A stretch of 64,000 bases of DNA from Planctomycetota bacterium (GTDB lineage: Bacteria > Planctomycetota > Planctomycetia > Planctomycetales > Planctomycetaceae): the NCBI GenBank assembly GCA_003388505.1, contig QQVO01000007.1, forward strand, positions 124,001-188,000, read 5' to 3'. Under the pieces are notes generated by a model. That model was not told where the DNA came from, searched no databases, and worked only from the letters and a program-made list of their open reading frames with translations. Of the stretch, positions 8,809-17,384 are shown piece by piece. The position numbers and the translations under genes were made by a program. Position 1 is the stretch's first letter. The number at the start of each line of letters is the position of its first letter.

Positions 8809-10203
8809 TCAGACATCGAACGTCTGATACAGTTCGGGAACGATCGGCTCTTCGTCGCAGTAGTCCCGCAGGATGGACGCCAACGCGTGAGCGGAGTCCG
8901 GTTCGCCGTGGACCAGGAAGGCCTGGCCGATGTGGCTGTCCTCGGACATCTTGCTGAACCACCACTTGAAGTCTTCGACGTCGGCGTGCGCGGAGAGGCC
9001 TTCGAGTTGCACGACGTCCGCCCGCAGCGGCGTGTCGCGGTCGAAGATTTTCACGTATTTGCGGCGTTCGGCGATCTGCCGGCCGAGGGTGTGGGGCGCC
9101 TGATACCCCATGAGGACGATGGTGTTTCGCTCTTCGCCGACGCCGTGTTTGAGGTGATGGACGATCCGGCCCCCTTCGCACATACCGCTGGCCGAGATGA
9201 CAACCAGCGGCTCGTCGAGTTGGTTGATCGCGATCGATTCCTTGCGGGAATCGGTGTAAGTGAGCGAGTCGAAACCGAACGCGTCCCGGTCCCGGCGGAG
9301 CGTGCGGTGCACGTCGGCGTCGAGGGTGTGGTCGTAGCGTCGGAAAATCTTTGTGATTCGCGTGGCCAGCGGACTGTCGACGAAGATGGGAATCCGGGGC
9401 AACTTGCGTTCATTGAACAGCTCGTTCAGGTAGTAGACGACCTGCTGCGTCCGTCCCAGGCTGAACGCGGGGATGATGACCCGACCCTGCGCTCTGACGG
9501 TGTTTTCAATGATCTTCAGCAGTTCCTGTTTGAGATCTCCCGGGGGAGGATGGATGCGATTACCGTAGGTTGACTCGGTGATGAGCACGTCGCAGCCCTG
9601 CACCGGCGCGGGATCAACGAGCAACGGCATGTCGCGGCGGCCGAGGTCTCCGGAGAAGACGACGCGTTTGACGTCGCCCTGGTCCTCGATCTCGATTTCG
9701 ATGATCGCGGAGCCGAGGATGTGGCCGGCCGGATGGAACCTGAGCCGGAAGTCATCGCTCAAATCGTGCCACTCGCCGAAGTCCAGAGGCTGCATCCGCT
9801 TCAGGAGCGAGACAACATTGTCTTCCGTGTAGAGTGGAAAGACCGGCGGATGTCCCGGCTTGAGCCGGTGCGCGAGGTAGGCCGCGTCCTCGGCCTGGAT
9901 GCGGGCCGAGTCCATCAGCATCATTTCGGCAATGTCGGCGGTGGCGTCGGTGCAGAACACCGAACCGCGGAACCCCTGGGCGTACAACCGCGGGAGCAGC
10001 CCGCAGTGGTCGATATGGGCGTGCGAAAGAATGACGGCGTCGACATCTTTGGGGACACAGCGAAAGGTCTCGTTTTTTCGGCGGGCCTCCGCGCGCGGCC
10101 CCTGAAACATTCCGCAGTCCAGCAAGACGCGCAGATTTCGCGTTTCAATCAGATGCTGGCTGCCGGTGACTTCGCTCGCAGCACCGAGAAAGGTGATTTT
10201 CAT
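8809..10203 (-). CDS. Beta-CASP metallo-beta-lactamase-fold RNA nuclease
   Basis: This 464-residue cytoplasmic protein belongs to the beta-CASP group of metallo-beta-lactamase-fold nucleases. The zinc motif HAHIDH is at residues 61-66, followed by the family's GHILGSAIIEIE and SGDLGRRDMPLL segments. The beta-CASP insertion contains STYGNRIH and IPAFSLGRTQQVV, the domain continues with SASGMCEGGRIVHH, and the C-terminus has LSAHAD and VHGEPDSAHAL (RMMBL-type) motifs. Related bacterial proteins are annotated as RNA exonucleases or endonucleases, which supports a role in RNA turnover. Length is typical for the single-domain bacterial form without extra RNA-binding domains. Start at 10203 is supported by the MKITFLGAASEVTGS opening. 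Divergent from the quinoprotein gene. Confidence 0.9.
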   Translation of the reverse strand: MKITFLGAASEVTGSQHLIETRNLRVLLDCGMFQGPRAEARRKNETFRCVPKDVDAVILSHAHIDHCGLLPRLYAQGFRGSVFCTDATADIAEMMLMDSARIQAEDAAYLAHRLKPGHPPVFPLYTEDNVVSLLKRMQPLDFGEWHDLSDDFRLRFHPAGHILGSAIIEIEIEDQGDVKRVVFSGDLGRRDMPLLVDPAPVQGCDVLITESTYGNRIHPPPGDLKQELLKIIENTVRAQGRVIIPAFSLGRTQQVVYYLNELFNERKLPRIPIFVDSPLATRITKIFRRYDHTLDADVHRTLRRDRDAFGFDSLTYTDSRKESIAINQLDEPLVVISASGMCEGGRIVHHLKHGVGEERNTIVLMGYQAPHTLGRQIAERRKYVKIFDRDTPLRADVVQLEGLSAHADVEDFKWWFSKMSEDSHIGQAFLVHGEPDSAHALASILRDYCDEEPIVPELYQTFDV

Positions 10204-10408
10204 GCGGCGTGTTGTCTTCGATCCGGAGCGATCTGTCGAGACAAGACCGGGAGAGCCGAGAGATTCGGTCCTGTCCGCTGACGCCGGCGAGCGACGGGTG
10301 ATATCATCACGAACAGCCGCAGGAGGCGCGGCGGTGTTTCGGTCCGTAAACGAGCAGGACGTGCGACTGACCGTGTTCTTTCGTCAGATTCGGGTAGACG
10401 GTTTTTCC

Positions 10409-12625
10409 ATGAGATTGACTGCGTTCTTCATGTGCGTTTTGAATATCGGCGTGCTGCAATCGACGCCGATTCTCGCGGGAGGCATTACTCGCGACGCGGA
10501 CGGCAATCTGGCGCGGGTTCCCTGGAACGATTCCCGCGTCGTGGGCTCGCCTGAGCCGCCGCTGCCGTATCGCGTGACGAAGGCCTATCCGCAACTCGAG
10601 CTGACCCAGCCGGTCTACGTGCGGGCTGAGCCGGGGACGGACCGGATGCTGCTGGCCCTGCACGTCGGCACTGGGCAAGGTCCGGGGAAGATCGTGACAT
10701 TCCGCGATGCGGCGGATGCTTCGGAGACGCAGCCGCTGCTGGAGATCGATCGCTTGATCTACGGGTTTACGTTTCATCCGCAGCACGAGGAGAATGGATA
10801 CCTGTATGTCATCTGCAACGGGCCGGCGGAGGCCGAGAACAAGCAGAATCGCATCTCGCGGTTCACGATCGACCGAGAGCCGCCGCATGCCGTGGTTCCC
10901 GAGAGCGAACTCGTCATCCTTGAGTGGGATTCCAACGGCCACAACGGGGGCGACCTGGCGTTCGGCCCGGACGGCTATCTGTACTGTCCCACCGGCGACG
11001 GGACGAGTGACAGCGATCCGCTGAAGACCGGGCAGGGTCTGGACGATCTGCTGGCCGTGCTGTTGCGGATCGACGTCGATCACCCGAGCGACGGCAAACA
11101 GTACTCGGTTCCACCGGACAATCCGTTCGTGGACGTTCCCGGCGCGCGTCCGGAGATCTGGGCCTACGGTTTCCGAAATCCGTGGCGAATGGACTACGAC
11201 CACGAGTTGGATCAGTTGTGGGTCACGCAGAACGGTCAGGATCTGTGGGAGCAGGTCTATCTGGTCAGGAAGGGCGAAAACTACGGCTGGAGCGTCTATG
11301 AGGGGTCGCACCCCTTCTATCTCGAACGTCCCCTGGGGCCGCAGCCGCACACCCCGCCGACGACCGAGCATCACCACTCCGAGGCCAGAAGCCTGACCGG
11401 GGGCATCGTGTACCACGGGGAGGCGCTGCCGGAACTGCACGACACCTACATCTACGGCGACTACTCGACGGGAAAGATCTGGGGCGTGCGTCACGATGGG
11501 GACGCTGTGACGTATCACGAAGAGCTGGCCGATACGACTTTGCAGATCACCGGATTCGCAGAGAACAGGGCCGGAGAACTCCTGGTCGTTGACTACGGCG
11601 GAGCGATCTACCGACTGGAACCGGCGCCGCCGCCGGAGGAAGGCCACGAGTTTCCGCGGAGGCTGAGTGAGACCGGTTTGTTTGCATCGGTTCCCGAGCA
11701 TGAGATGCATCCGGCTCTGATTCCCTACTCAGTGAACGCCGAGTTGTGGTCCGACGGGGCGCATAAGGAGCGATGGATGGCGATTCCGGGCGAAGGTCAG
11801 ATCGGGTACGAGCGGGAGCGGGGGTGGGAGTTCCCCGAGGGGACGGTGCTGGTGAAGAGCTTCGCGCTGGACGTGACGGAAGGAAATCAGACGTCCCGGC
11901 GATGGATCGAAACGCGGCTGCTGACCCGGCAGCAGGGCGAGTGGGTCGGGTACTCGTACGAGTGGGACGAACGCCAGCAGGACGCGCAGCTCGTCGAAAA
12001 ATCGGGCAAGGACGTCGGTTTCGACGTTGCGGACTCCGAGGGCGAGCGGCGGCAGACGTGGCATTTTCCCAGCCGCGCGGAGTGCATGGTGTGTCATTCG
12101 CGGGCTGCGAAATTCGTGCTCGGACCGCAGGAGCATCAGATGAACCGCGTACACGACTATGGCGATTTTGAGATGAACCAGATCGAGGCGTTCGCCAAGG
12201 CGGGTTTGTTTACGGGCGAGTTGCCGGTTGAGATTACCGACGCGGAACGGATCGTCGACCCGTACGATGCAGACCATGCGCTCGACATGCGAGCACGCTC
12301 TTACCTGCACGCGAATTGCGCGTTTTGTCATGTCCAGGCGGGCGGCGGGAATTCGGCGATGGATCTGGAGATCACCGCCGGGCCGGACGAAGCGATGTTT
12401 ATTGATGAGCCGCCGGTGCACACGAAGTTCGGAATCAAAGATGCGCGAATCGTCGCCTCCGGCGATTCCCAACGATCGATTCTGCTCCATCGGGTCAGGC
12501 AACGGGGCCGCGGTCAGATGCCGCCGCTGGCGACGACACGGGTTGATGAGCGAGCCGTTGAATTACTTCGTGAATGGATCAGCGAACTGTCTCCACCGGG
12601 GCCGGAAGCCGAGACGGAAGAGTAG
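10409..12625 (+). CDS. Secreted quinoprotein sugar dehydrogenase-like propeller fused to SO2930-type diheme cytochrome c
   Basis: From the ATG at 10409 the 738-residue product begins with a signal peptide (MRLTAFFMCVLNIGVLQS). Residues about 60-420 resemble the soluble glucose/sorbosone dehydrogenase beta-propeller, with GPDGYLYCPTGDG, YGFRNPWRMD, KGENYGWSVYEG and GGIVYHGEALPEL. Residues about 425-735 resemble the SO2930-family diheme cytochrome domain, with CMVCH starting at residue 559 and CAFCH at residue 637, both CxxCH heme-c sites. The likely role is periplasmic oxidation of a sugar or alcohol with PQQ and direct transfer of electrons to the two hemes. The substrate is unknown and PQQ binding is inferred from family resemblance. 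The frame is open from 10166, but the earlier part has no export signal. Confidence 0.85.
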   Translation: MRLTAFFMCVLNIGVLQSTPILAGGITRDADGNLARVPWNDSRVVGSPEPPLPYRVTKAYPQLELTQPVYVRAEPGTDRMLLALHVGTGQGPGKIVTFRDAADASETQPLLEIDRLIYGFTFHPQHEENGYLYVICNGPAEAENKQNRISRFTIDREPPHAVVPESELVILEWDSNGHNGGDLAFGPDGYLYCPTGDGTSDSDPLKTGQGLDDLLAVLLRIDVDHPSDGKQYSVPPDNPFVDVPGARPEIWAYGFRNPWRMDYDHELDQLWVTQNGQDLWEQVYLVRKGENYGWSVYEGSHPFYLERPLGPQPHTPPTTEHHHSEARSLTGGIVYHGEALPELHDTYIYGDYSTGKIWGVRHDGDAVTYHEELADTTLQITGFAENRAGELLVVDYGGAIYRLEPAPPPEEGHEFPRRLSETGLFASVPEHEMHPALIPYSVNAELWSDGAHKERWMAIPGEGQIGYERERGWEFPEGTVLVKSFALDVTEGNQTSRRWIETRLLTRQQGEWVGYSYEWDERQQDAQLVEKSGKDVGFDVADSEGERRQTWHFPSRAECMVCHSRAAKFVLGPQEHQMNRVHDYGDFEMNQIEAFAKAGLFTGELPVEITDAERIVDPYDADHALDMRARSYLHANCAFCHVQAGGGNSAMDLEITAGPDEAMFIDEPPVHTKFGIKDARIVASGDSQRSILLHRVRQRGRGQMPPLATTRVDERAVELLREWISELSPPGPEAETEE

Positions 12626-12700
12626 CGGCCTGTGGTCCGGTTGGCTGGACCGAGTCTCTGCGCTCAACCCGTCGGGATTCGTGCTGCAATCGAAGACACT
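12626..12700 (+). repeat. Repeat B, divergent copy 2, in the 12626-12929 gap
   Basis: The 304-base gap between the quinoprotein and the ACT gene starts with a diverged version of repeat B. GGTTGGCTGGACCG and CGGGATTCGTGCT (from 12673) match copy 3, while the middle differs. The rest of the gap (12701-12929) shows no gene or clear regulatory signal. Confidence 0.45.
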
Positions 12701-12929
12701 TGCGGCAGTCGATGAACTCACCGATCGGCCGATGACGCCATTGAAATGCTGTGCTTTCGACCGCCGGGCTGGTTCCACGTCCGAGAGGGGATGTTGACGC
12801 GAGACCGACCGTCGGGAAAGCCAGATTGACTCATCCGGGGCTGCTGTCTAGAGTCGGCGGCATCAGCGGCCATTGTGCCGACGGGAAGCGGCTGCTGAGG
12901 TCATTTGGCTGCCGGGGGATCAGGGAACG

Positions 12930-13436
12930 ATGTCGAGCGGCTTCTCAGACAACACGGCGACTCCGCCTGCGACGATGCGGGGGAAATCGTGGCCTTGTCT
13001 GAGGCAGTTCTGCATCTTCATGGAGAACCGCGTCGGTCGCCTGCATGAACTGCTGCGACTTCTGGAAGGACGGGATCTGCGGATCATCGCGCTGAGCGTC
13101 GTGGACACCGTTGATTTCGCCGTCGCCCGGGTGATGGTGGACGACGCCGACCGGGTGCGGGAGGTGTTTGACCTGTCGGGCTTCACCTACATGGAGAACG
13201 ACATCCTGGGCGTGGAGTTGCCGTCGGAGAGCGATCCGTTCGCCCGCGTGTTTTCGGCCCTGCTGAGCGCGGAACTCAACATCAACTACACCTACCCGCT
13301 CCTATATCGCCGTCACGGGCAAGCGGCCATCGCGATGCACCTCGACGACATCGACCAGGCCGGAGAGGTGCTGACGCAACTCGGCTATCGTCTGGTCACC
13401 GAGAACGACCTGATGGACAACGACGACTGTTACTGA
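12930..13436 (+). CDS. Tandem ACT-domain protein
   Basis: The 168-residue product contains two ACT-type regulatory modules. The first is at about residues 28-95 (FMENRVGRLHELLRLLEGRDLRI), the second at about 100-165 and less conserved. ACT domains bind amino acids or related small ligands. Because there is no catalytic domain, a regulatory or sensory role is likely. The ligand is unknown. I prefer the ATG at 12930 because AGGGA lies a few bases upstream. The ATG at 12975 (MRGKSW) is an alternative that still keeps both domains. It stands alone, with the neighbouring minus-strand STAS gene convergent. Predicted cytoplasmic. Confidence 0.75.
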   Translation: MSSGFSDNTATPPATMRGKSWPCLRQFCIFMENRVGRLHELLRLLEGRDLRIIALSVVDTVDFAVARVMVDDADRVREVFDLSGFTYMENDILGVELPSESDPFARVFSALLSAELNINYTYPLLYRRHGQAAIAMHLDDIDQAGEVLTQLGYRLVTENDLMDNDDCY

Positions 13437-13496
13437 CGGTCGTCCCTCGTCGCATCGCCGGCCGGCGGGTCCGCTGTGCTCGTCACTTCGTGCTCG

Positions 13497-13871
13497 TCAC
13501 TTCAATCGCTTGCGGACGAACTTGACGGCCGCTTTCCGGGTGTCGAACATCGGCCAGCGGGTGTCGAGCTTCATGACGCGCAGCACCTGTTGCATGTCGT
13601 CGGAGACGAGGCACGCCGCGAACGCGCCGCCCCGCTCCCGGACGCGGACTTCGAATGCGCTGACTGCTCCGATCATGGAGCTGCCGAAGTAGTTCGCCCG
13701 GCCCAGATCGGCGACGACGCCGGGCGGGGACATCTTGTCGATCTTCGCGAGTACGGCCTCGACTTCGCGAGCGATGTCGATGTCGCGGTATCCGGCCGCG
13801 TCACCCAGCGGCGAAACCACGAGAACCCCGCGGGTTTCCTCGACGTCGAAGACCGCTTGTGTGGTGACCAT
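13497..13871 (-). CDS. STAS-domain protein (anti-sigma factor antagonist-like)
   Basis: A 124-residue single-domain protein with the STAS fold pattern: alternating beta strands (VLVVSPLGDAAG) and helices, and the switch-loop region DLGRANYFGSSMIGAVSAF at about residues 66-84. In anti-sigma antagonists such as SpoIIAA a serine in this loop is phosphorylated by a partner kinase. Two adjacent serines are present here. No anti-sigma kinase or sigma factor gene is nearby, so the partner is unknown. It follows the 82-residue gene at 13944-14192 by 72 bases on the same strand and may share a transcript with it. Confidence 0.8.
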   Translation of the reverse strand: MVTTQAVFDVEETRGVLVVSPLGDAAGYRDIDIAREVEAVLAKIDKMSPPGVVADLGRANYFGSSMIGAVSAFEVRVRERGGAFAACLVSDDMQQVLRVMKLDTRWPMFDTRKAAVKFVRKRLK

Positions 13872-13943
13872 GGCTGCCGCCTGTCTGCTGCCCGGTTGTG
13901 GTGCGAACGGCGATGCGTCGCGGCCGGTCGCCGGCCCGGCCTG

Positions 13944-14192
13944 TCAGGAGGCCTGGTATTCTTCTTCGTAGAGCCGGGCGACGTCGTCTGCGTGAATCGT
14001 AATTTCCCGTGTGAACCCGGTGTGGGTCCGCTCGTAGTTGATCGTGCCGGCGAGATGCGGCCGCTGATGAATCTGGCGGGCGAGCCAGCGGCGATCTTCC
14101 TCGGACAATTCTGCCACATCGTCTCCCCAAAATGTGCGGGTTTCGACAACCAGAGACTCCAATCGGCGGTCGTATTTGTTATAGCCGGCCAT
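13944..14192 (-). CDS. Small hypothetical protein, 82 residues
   Basis: An acidic and aromatic-rich 82-residue protein with no signal peptide or membrane segment. I do not recognise the family. Notable segments are DRRLESLVVETRTFWGDD and LSEEDRRWLARQIHQRP. It lies directly upstream of the STAS gene on the same strand, so it could be a partner of that protein, but this rests on position only. Coding is supported by typical codon use and by fitting neatly between its neighbours. Confidence 0.6.
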   Translation of the reverse strand: MAGYNKYDRRLESLVVETRTFWGDDVAELSEEDRRWLARQIHQRPHLAGTINYERTHTGFTREITIHADDVARLYEEEYQAS

Positions 14193-14202
14193 GTGACGTT
14201 AC

Positions 14203-14312
14203 TGCCCTGTCAGCGATTTGTTTTCGGGTTGGCTGGACCGCAGATTCACCCGAACCCCGGCGGGATTCGTGCTCCGGTGAGAACGGCTCAACCCGGGAGT
14301 TTTCGATTGACA
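14203..14312 (+). repeat. Repeat B, copy 3
   Basis: It begins TGCCCTGTCAG, exactly as copy 4 does, then GACCGCAGATTC, CCCGGCGGGATTCGTGCTCC (ending at 14275), TGAGAAC and a TTCGATTGAC-like tail. It lies between two minus-strand genes (downstream of aroH, upstream of the 82-residue gene), so it is read antisense to them. Non-coding. Confidence 0.7.
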
Positions 14313-14444
14313 CCACGACTGAAAACAGGTGCGTCTGCGAGCCCGCGTTCGCACATCTGTGACGGCAGAGTATAACTCGACTTCAGCCGGCGCGACAGAG
14401 AACGGGGCGCCTGCCGGCGGCCGCTTCCCGCGATGGAACCGCTT

Positions 14445-14816
14445 TCACTGGGCGCTCTTCATGTCGGGTCTCAAACGGGCGGCGTCCTTCAGGTAGACAT
14501 GCACCATCTCGGCGGCATTCCGGTCGGTATTGACGTGCAGCAGAATGCGGATGCAATGCCGCATGCTGCCGGGCACGTTGATCTCCGTCGCGCAGAGCAG
14601 CGGAACGCGGTGCATTCCCAGTTCTCGGGCTGCTTCGGCGGGAAACGCCGCGTCGAGATCCTGAGTCGTGGTGAACACTGCGGAGACGATGTCGTCGAAA
14701 CAATCGAGGCTGTTGGCGCGGATGATCTCTTGCAGCAACTCCCGAGTCGCCTCGAGGATGCTCTGAGCCGTGTTGTCGTCGGCGTTCACTGCGCCGCGAA
14801 TTCCGCGCACCGGCAT
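14445..14816 (-). CDS. aroH: Chorismate mutase, AroH class
   Basis: A 123-residue protein matching the monofunctional AroH-type chorismate mutase, which converts chorismate to prephenate on the way to phenylalanine and tyrosine. The active-site residues known from the Bacillus subtilis enzyme fall at identical numbers: Arg7, Cys75, Glu78, Arg90 and Tyr108. The fold forms trimers with active sites at subunit interfaces. Predicted cytoplasmic. It lies 85 bases downstream of the ThDP decarboxylase beta subunit on the same strand, so co-transcription is possible, but no other shikimate gene is nearby. Confidence 0.95.
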   Translation of the reverse strand: MPVRGIRGAVNADDNTAQSILEATRELLQEIIRANSLDCFDDIVSAVFTTTQDLDAAFPAEAARELGMHRVPLLCATEINVPGSMRHCIRILLHVNTDRNAAEMVHVYLKDAARLRPDMKSAQ

Positions 14817-14901
14817 GGTTGAACTTCAGCGGTTCCGATTCGTCTCACCTGGAAGGACACCCCATCAGGGGAGGGGAGTCTACTCGATTTGACGAATTGC
14901 T

Positions 14902-15558
14902 TCACGTCCCCGGCTCTGGGGATTGCGATGAATCTGGAGGGTGCCGGGGCGCGTCGTCGCCTTGCAGCGCGGCGGCGAATGCTCTGGCTCTTTCGCCCGC
15001 CGGGGGAAGGCGATCGACCGGACCGGCGGATGGGTTCGCCTGGACGCGCAGGACAAGGCAGACTGGGCCGGGCAAGTGAATAAGCTGCGAGGCCTGGTTC
15101 CGCCAGTCTGCCAGGTTGTCGAGTGATTCGACTTCCGCGAAGCCGGCGGCGCGCGCAGTCATTGCGAAGTCAAACTGCGGGGCGCCTCCGGCGACGGGAG
15201 TCGGTTGACCGCCTGTCACTTCGTAGGCCCCGTTGTCGAACACGATGAGAACGAAGTTTTCCGGTTTCGCGGCCGCGATGGTTGCGAGGCAGCCGAGGTT
15301 CATCAGCAGCGAGCCGTCGCCGACGCAGGTGATGACGCGTCTGGCTGGTTGGGCGAGCGCGATGCCGAGTCCGATGGCGGGGGTCTGCCCCATGCTGGAC
15401 GGGACGTGTACGAAATCGAACGGATGCGGGTCGAAGCGACGCACCCATTCGCGGGCTGAGCCCATTGACGTCACGACGACCGCATTTTCACGGACTTCGC
15501 TCAGCACATCGAGCGCCTGGACGAGATGTATTGGCGCCTGGGCGCGGGCTTTCGGCAT
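14902..15558 (-). CDS. ThDP-dependent decarboxylase, beta (ThDP-binding) subunit, ComE-like
   Basis: This 218-residue protein is the C-terminal, cofactor-binding half of a ThDP decarboxylase. The ThDP/Mg motif begins GDGS at residues 80-83 and ends at Asp108-Asn109 (VFDNGAYE). It resembles the beta subunit of sulfopyruvate decarboxylase (ComE) and the equivalent half of phosphonopyruvate decarboxylase. Which 3-substituted pyruvate is used cannot be told from the sequence. No coenzyme M or phosphonate gene is present in the window. It begins 6 bases after the alpha-subunit stop codon, which indicates translational coupling and an alpha-beta complex. Confidence 0.85.
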   Translation of the reverse strand: MPKARAQAPIHLVQALDVLSEVRENAVVVTSMGSAREWVRRFDPHPFDFVHVPSSMGQTPAIGLGIALAQPARRVITCVGDGSLLMNLGCLATIAAAKPENFVLIVFDNGAYEVTGGQPTPVAGGAPQFDFAMTARAAGFAEVESLDNLADWRNQASQLIHLPGPVCLVLRVQANPSAGPVDRLPPAGERARAFAAALQGDDAPRHPPDSSQSPEPGT

Positions 15559-15564
15559 GCCGGT

Positions 15565-16062
15565 TCACCCTCGTCCCTCGGCCACCAACGCGACGCCGGG
15601 AACTGCATCCCGGCGGGAGTTTCGATGATGGTCCTTGAGAAGTCCGATCTGATCCGGCGACTCGATCAGGACGTAGTCGATTCCCCAAGCCAGGAGGATC
15701 GGCTCGGTGAAGCGGAGCGTGGAATCGGACGAGGCAGCACGATTGAGGTAGTTGCGGTAGCCGATGATTGCGTAGAGGGGCAGGCCGAGATCGTACAGCA
15801 TGTTCCGGAGCGCATCCCCCGATTCGAAGAGGCCGGTGCATTGGATCAGGACGAGCGGTATTGCACCGCCCAGGTGCAAGCCAGCGGCCACTCCCCAGGC
15901 TTCGCCTTCGCGACAGACGGGAACGAGGCGTATCTCGCTGGACGTTCTGAGTTCGTCGAACCAGGGGCCGAACGTGGAGTCAGGAACTCCCGTGACGTGG
16001 GTGACGCCCATGTCGACGAGATGGGTGCGAATCTCGGCCGGAGTCCACATTGGCCACTTCAC
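15565..16062 (-). CDS. ThDP-dependent decarboxylase, alpha (PYR) subunit, ComD-like
   Basis: A 165-residue protein with the pyrimidine-binding half of a ThDP enzyme. GVPDSTFGPWFDEL (residues 25-38) and the segment CREGEAWGVAAGLHLGG carry the glutamate (Glu54 or Glu52) that activates the cofactor. TGLFESGDALRNML is also typical of this group. It is the natural partner of the beta subunit encoded immediately downstream. In many bacteria the two halves are a single polypeptide, while here they are split. Substrate is likely sulfopyruvate or phosphonopyruvate, by family resemblance only. Confidence 0.83.
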   Translation of the reverse strand: MKWPMWTPAEIRTHLVDMGVTHVTGVPDSTFGPWFDELRTSSEIRLVPVCREGEAWGVAAGLHLGGAIPLVLIQCTGLFESGDALRNMLYDLGLPLYAIIGYRNYLNRAASSDSTLRFTEPILLAWGIDYVLIESPDQIGLLKDHHRNSRRDAVPGVALVAEGRG

Positions 16063-16123
16063 TCGGTAGATGGACCGGGCGGCTTGAACTTTCGCCCGAC
16101 AAGCGACAGTCGGCGGAGCGCCG

Positions 16124-17221
16124 TCACTTACTGGGGACCTTGGGCTCGAACGGGTAAACGTACACGAACGGTTGTCCCGCCTCGTCGATCAGGAGGCTGC
16201 GGGTCAACTTTGCCCGGGCCGTCACGTCGCGGACGAGCAACGCCCACGCCGTTCGCTTGCGAGGAAAACTGACCGCCACTTCCCGGGGATCGATTTCTTT
16301 CGCCAGAGCGCGTTCGTAGTTGATGACAACGGGCGTTTCTGAAGCCTGCGCCACGGCATCGAGCACATCCTGGAGCGGCAAGTCCTCAAACCCCGCGGTG
16401 ACCATCGCAAAGTATTTCGGCGCGACTTTGTTCCGGGCTTGCGAGGCTTCGATCTCCCAGCCGACCGGCCAGGGTTCCGTGACGTCTGCGAGCGGCTGAA
16501 CGACGAGTTCAATATCACCCTGCGGCGTCCGGAGGGGACGAAATCCGAGCCCGAAGTCGGCCAGAAGGATGGCCAGCCCCGTACCGCGGCTCAGCGATTC
16601 CACGTCGACGCGGACGGGATGCCGCGCGGCGGCGGACCTCAGATGTTCTTCAGCGGACGTGTGCAGCCGGACGGGGTAGTCTTCGGAGAATTCGATCACA
16701 GCAAGGGCTTCTGTGAGCTTGAGATCGCGAACGCTGGCGGAGATGGGGCGGCTTAATTCTTCGTAGACAGCGGCGAACTGGTCCCTGGTGAGCCCCCAGA
16801 CCGGCTTCCCTTCCGGAGAACCCTGGGCGCCATAGGTTTTGAGTTCATCGATCCATTCCGTGAGCTTTGCGCCGTCCGAGGGAGAATACTCTTGCTGATC
16901 AAAATGAAGTGATCCGCTGGCGTCCATTGCTCCCGTCACGGTCACAATTCTCAACGTCCCGCGGGTCCGTTCCTCGATGCCGGGCTTATCGTCGCCGATC
17001 GCCTGCCGAAATCGCACGGAGACATCGAGACGATCAAAGACCTCCTGCCACTCCTGGGCTTTGAGCGCCGCCCCGAACTGCGGCATGAGAATCTCAAACT
17101 CGACGATGGTTTTTGACTCATCGCGCCGGCTGCGCTCGTTGAATCGCTGGGCCTCGGCCTGCTCGATCTGAAAGAACAGCGGGAAGAGACAGGTCACGCA
17201 GATGAGTCTTCTGGAAAACAT
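16124..17221 (-). CDS. Secreted protein with possible STN-like C-terminal domain
   Basis: The 365-residue product has an N-terminal signal peptide (LICVTCLFPLFFQIEQAEA) and no other clear membrane segment, so it is probably exported. The C-terminal region, about residues 275-355, has the pattern LQDVLDAVAQASETPVVINY ... VSFPRKRTAWALLVRDV, which looks like the STN fold found at the start of secretins and some TonB receptors. I did not recognise the N-terminal 250 residues. No secretin or TonB gene accompanies it. It is in a minus-strand series with a zinc-ribbon membrane protein upstream and the ThDP decarboxylase genes 61 bases downstream. Confidence 0.6.
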   Translation of the reverse strand: MFSRRLICVTCLFPLFFQIEQAEAQRFNERSRRDESKTIVEFEILMPQFGAALKAQEWQEVFDRLDVSVRFRQAIGDDKPGIEERTRGTLRIVTVTGAMDASGSLHFDQQEYSPSDGAKLTEWIDELKTYGAQGSPEGKPVWGLTRDQFAAVYEELSRPISASVRDLKLTEALAVIEFSEDYPVRLHTSAEEHLRSAAARHPVRVDVESLSRGTGLAILLADFGLGFRPLRTPQGDIELVVQPLADVTEPWPVGWEIEASQARNKVAPKYFAMVTAGFEDLPLQDVLDAVAQASETPVVINYERALAKEIDPREVAVSFPRKRTAWALLVRDVTARAKLTRSLLIDEAGQPFVYVYPFEPKVPSK

Positions 17222-17384
17222 CGTCGCCTTTCGGAAATGACCCGGTGGTCTCGCTGGCGCGTGCAGCGAACGGCGTCAGGCCTGCATCGTACGCGGCCTG
17301 CGGGAATTGTCACAAGACGGCTTGTCGCTGCGGGCGACCGAGGCCCTCGTGATCAACCAGATCAGCAATGACCATCGCCGTCGA

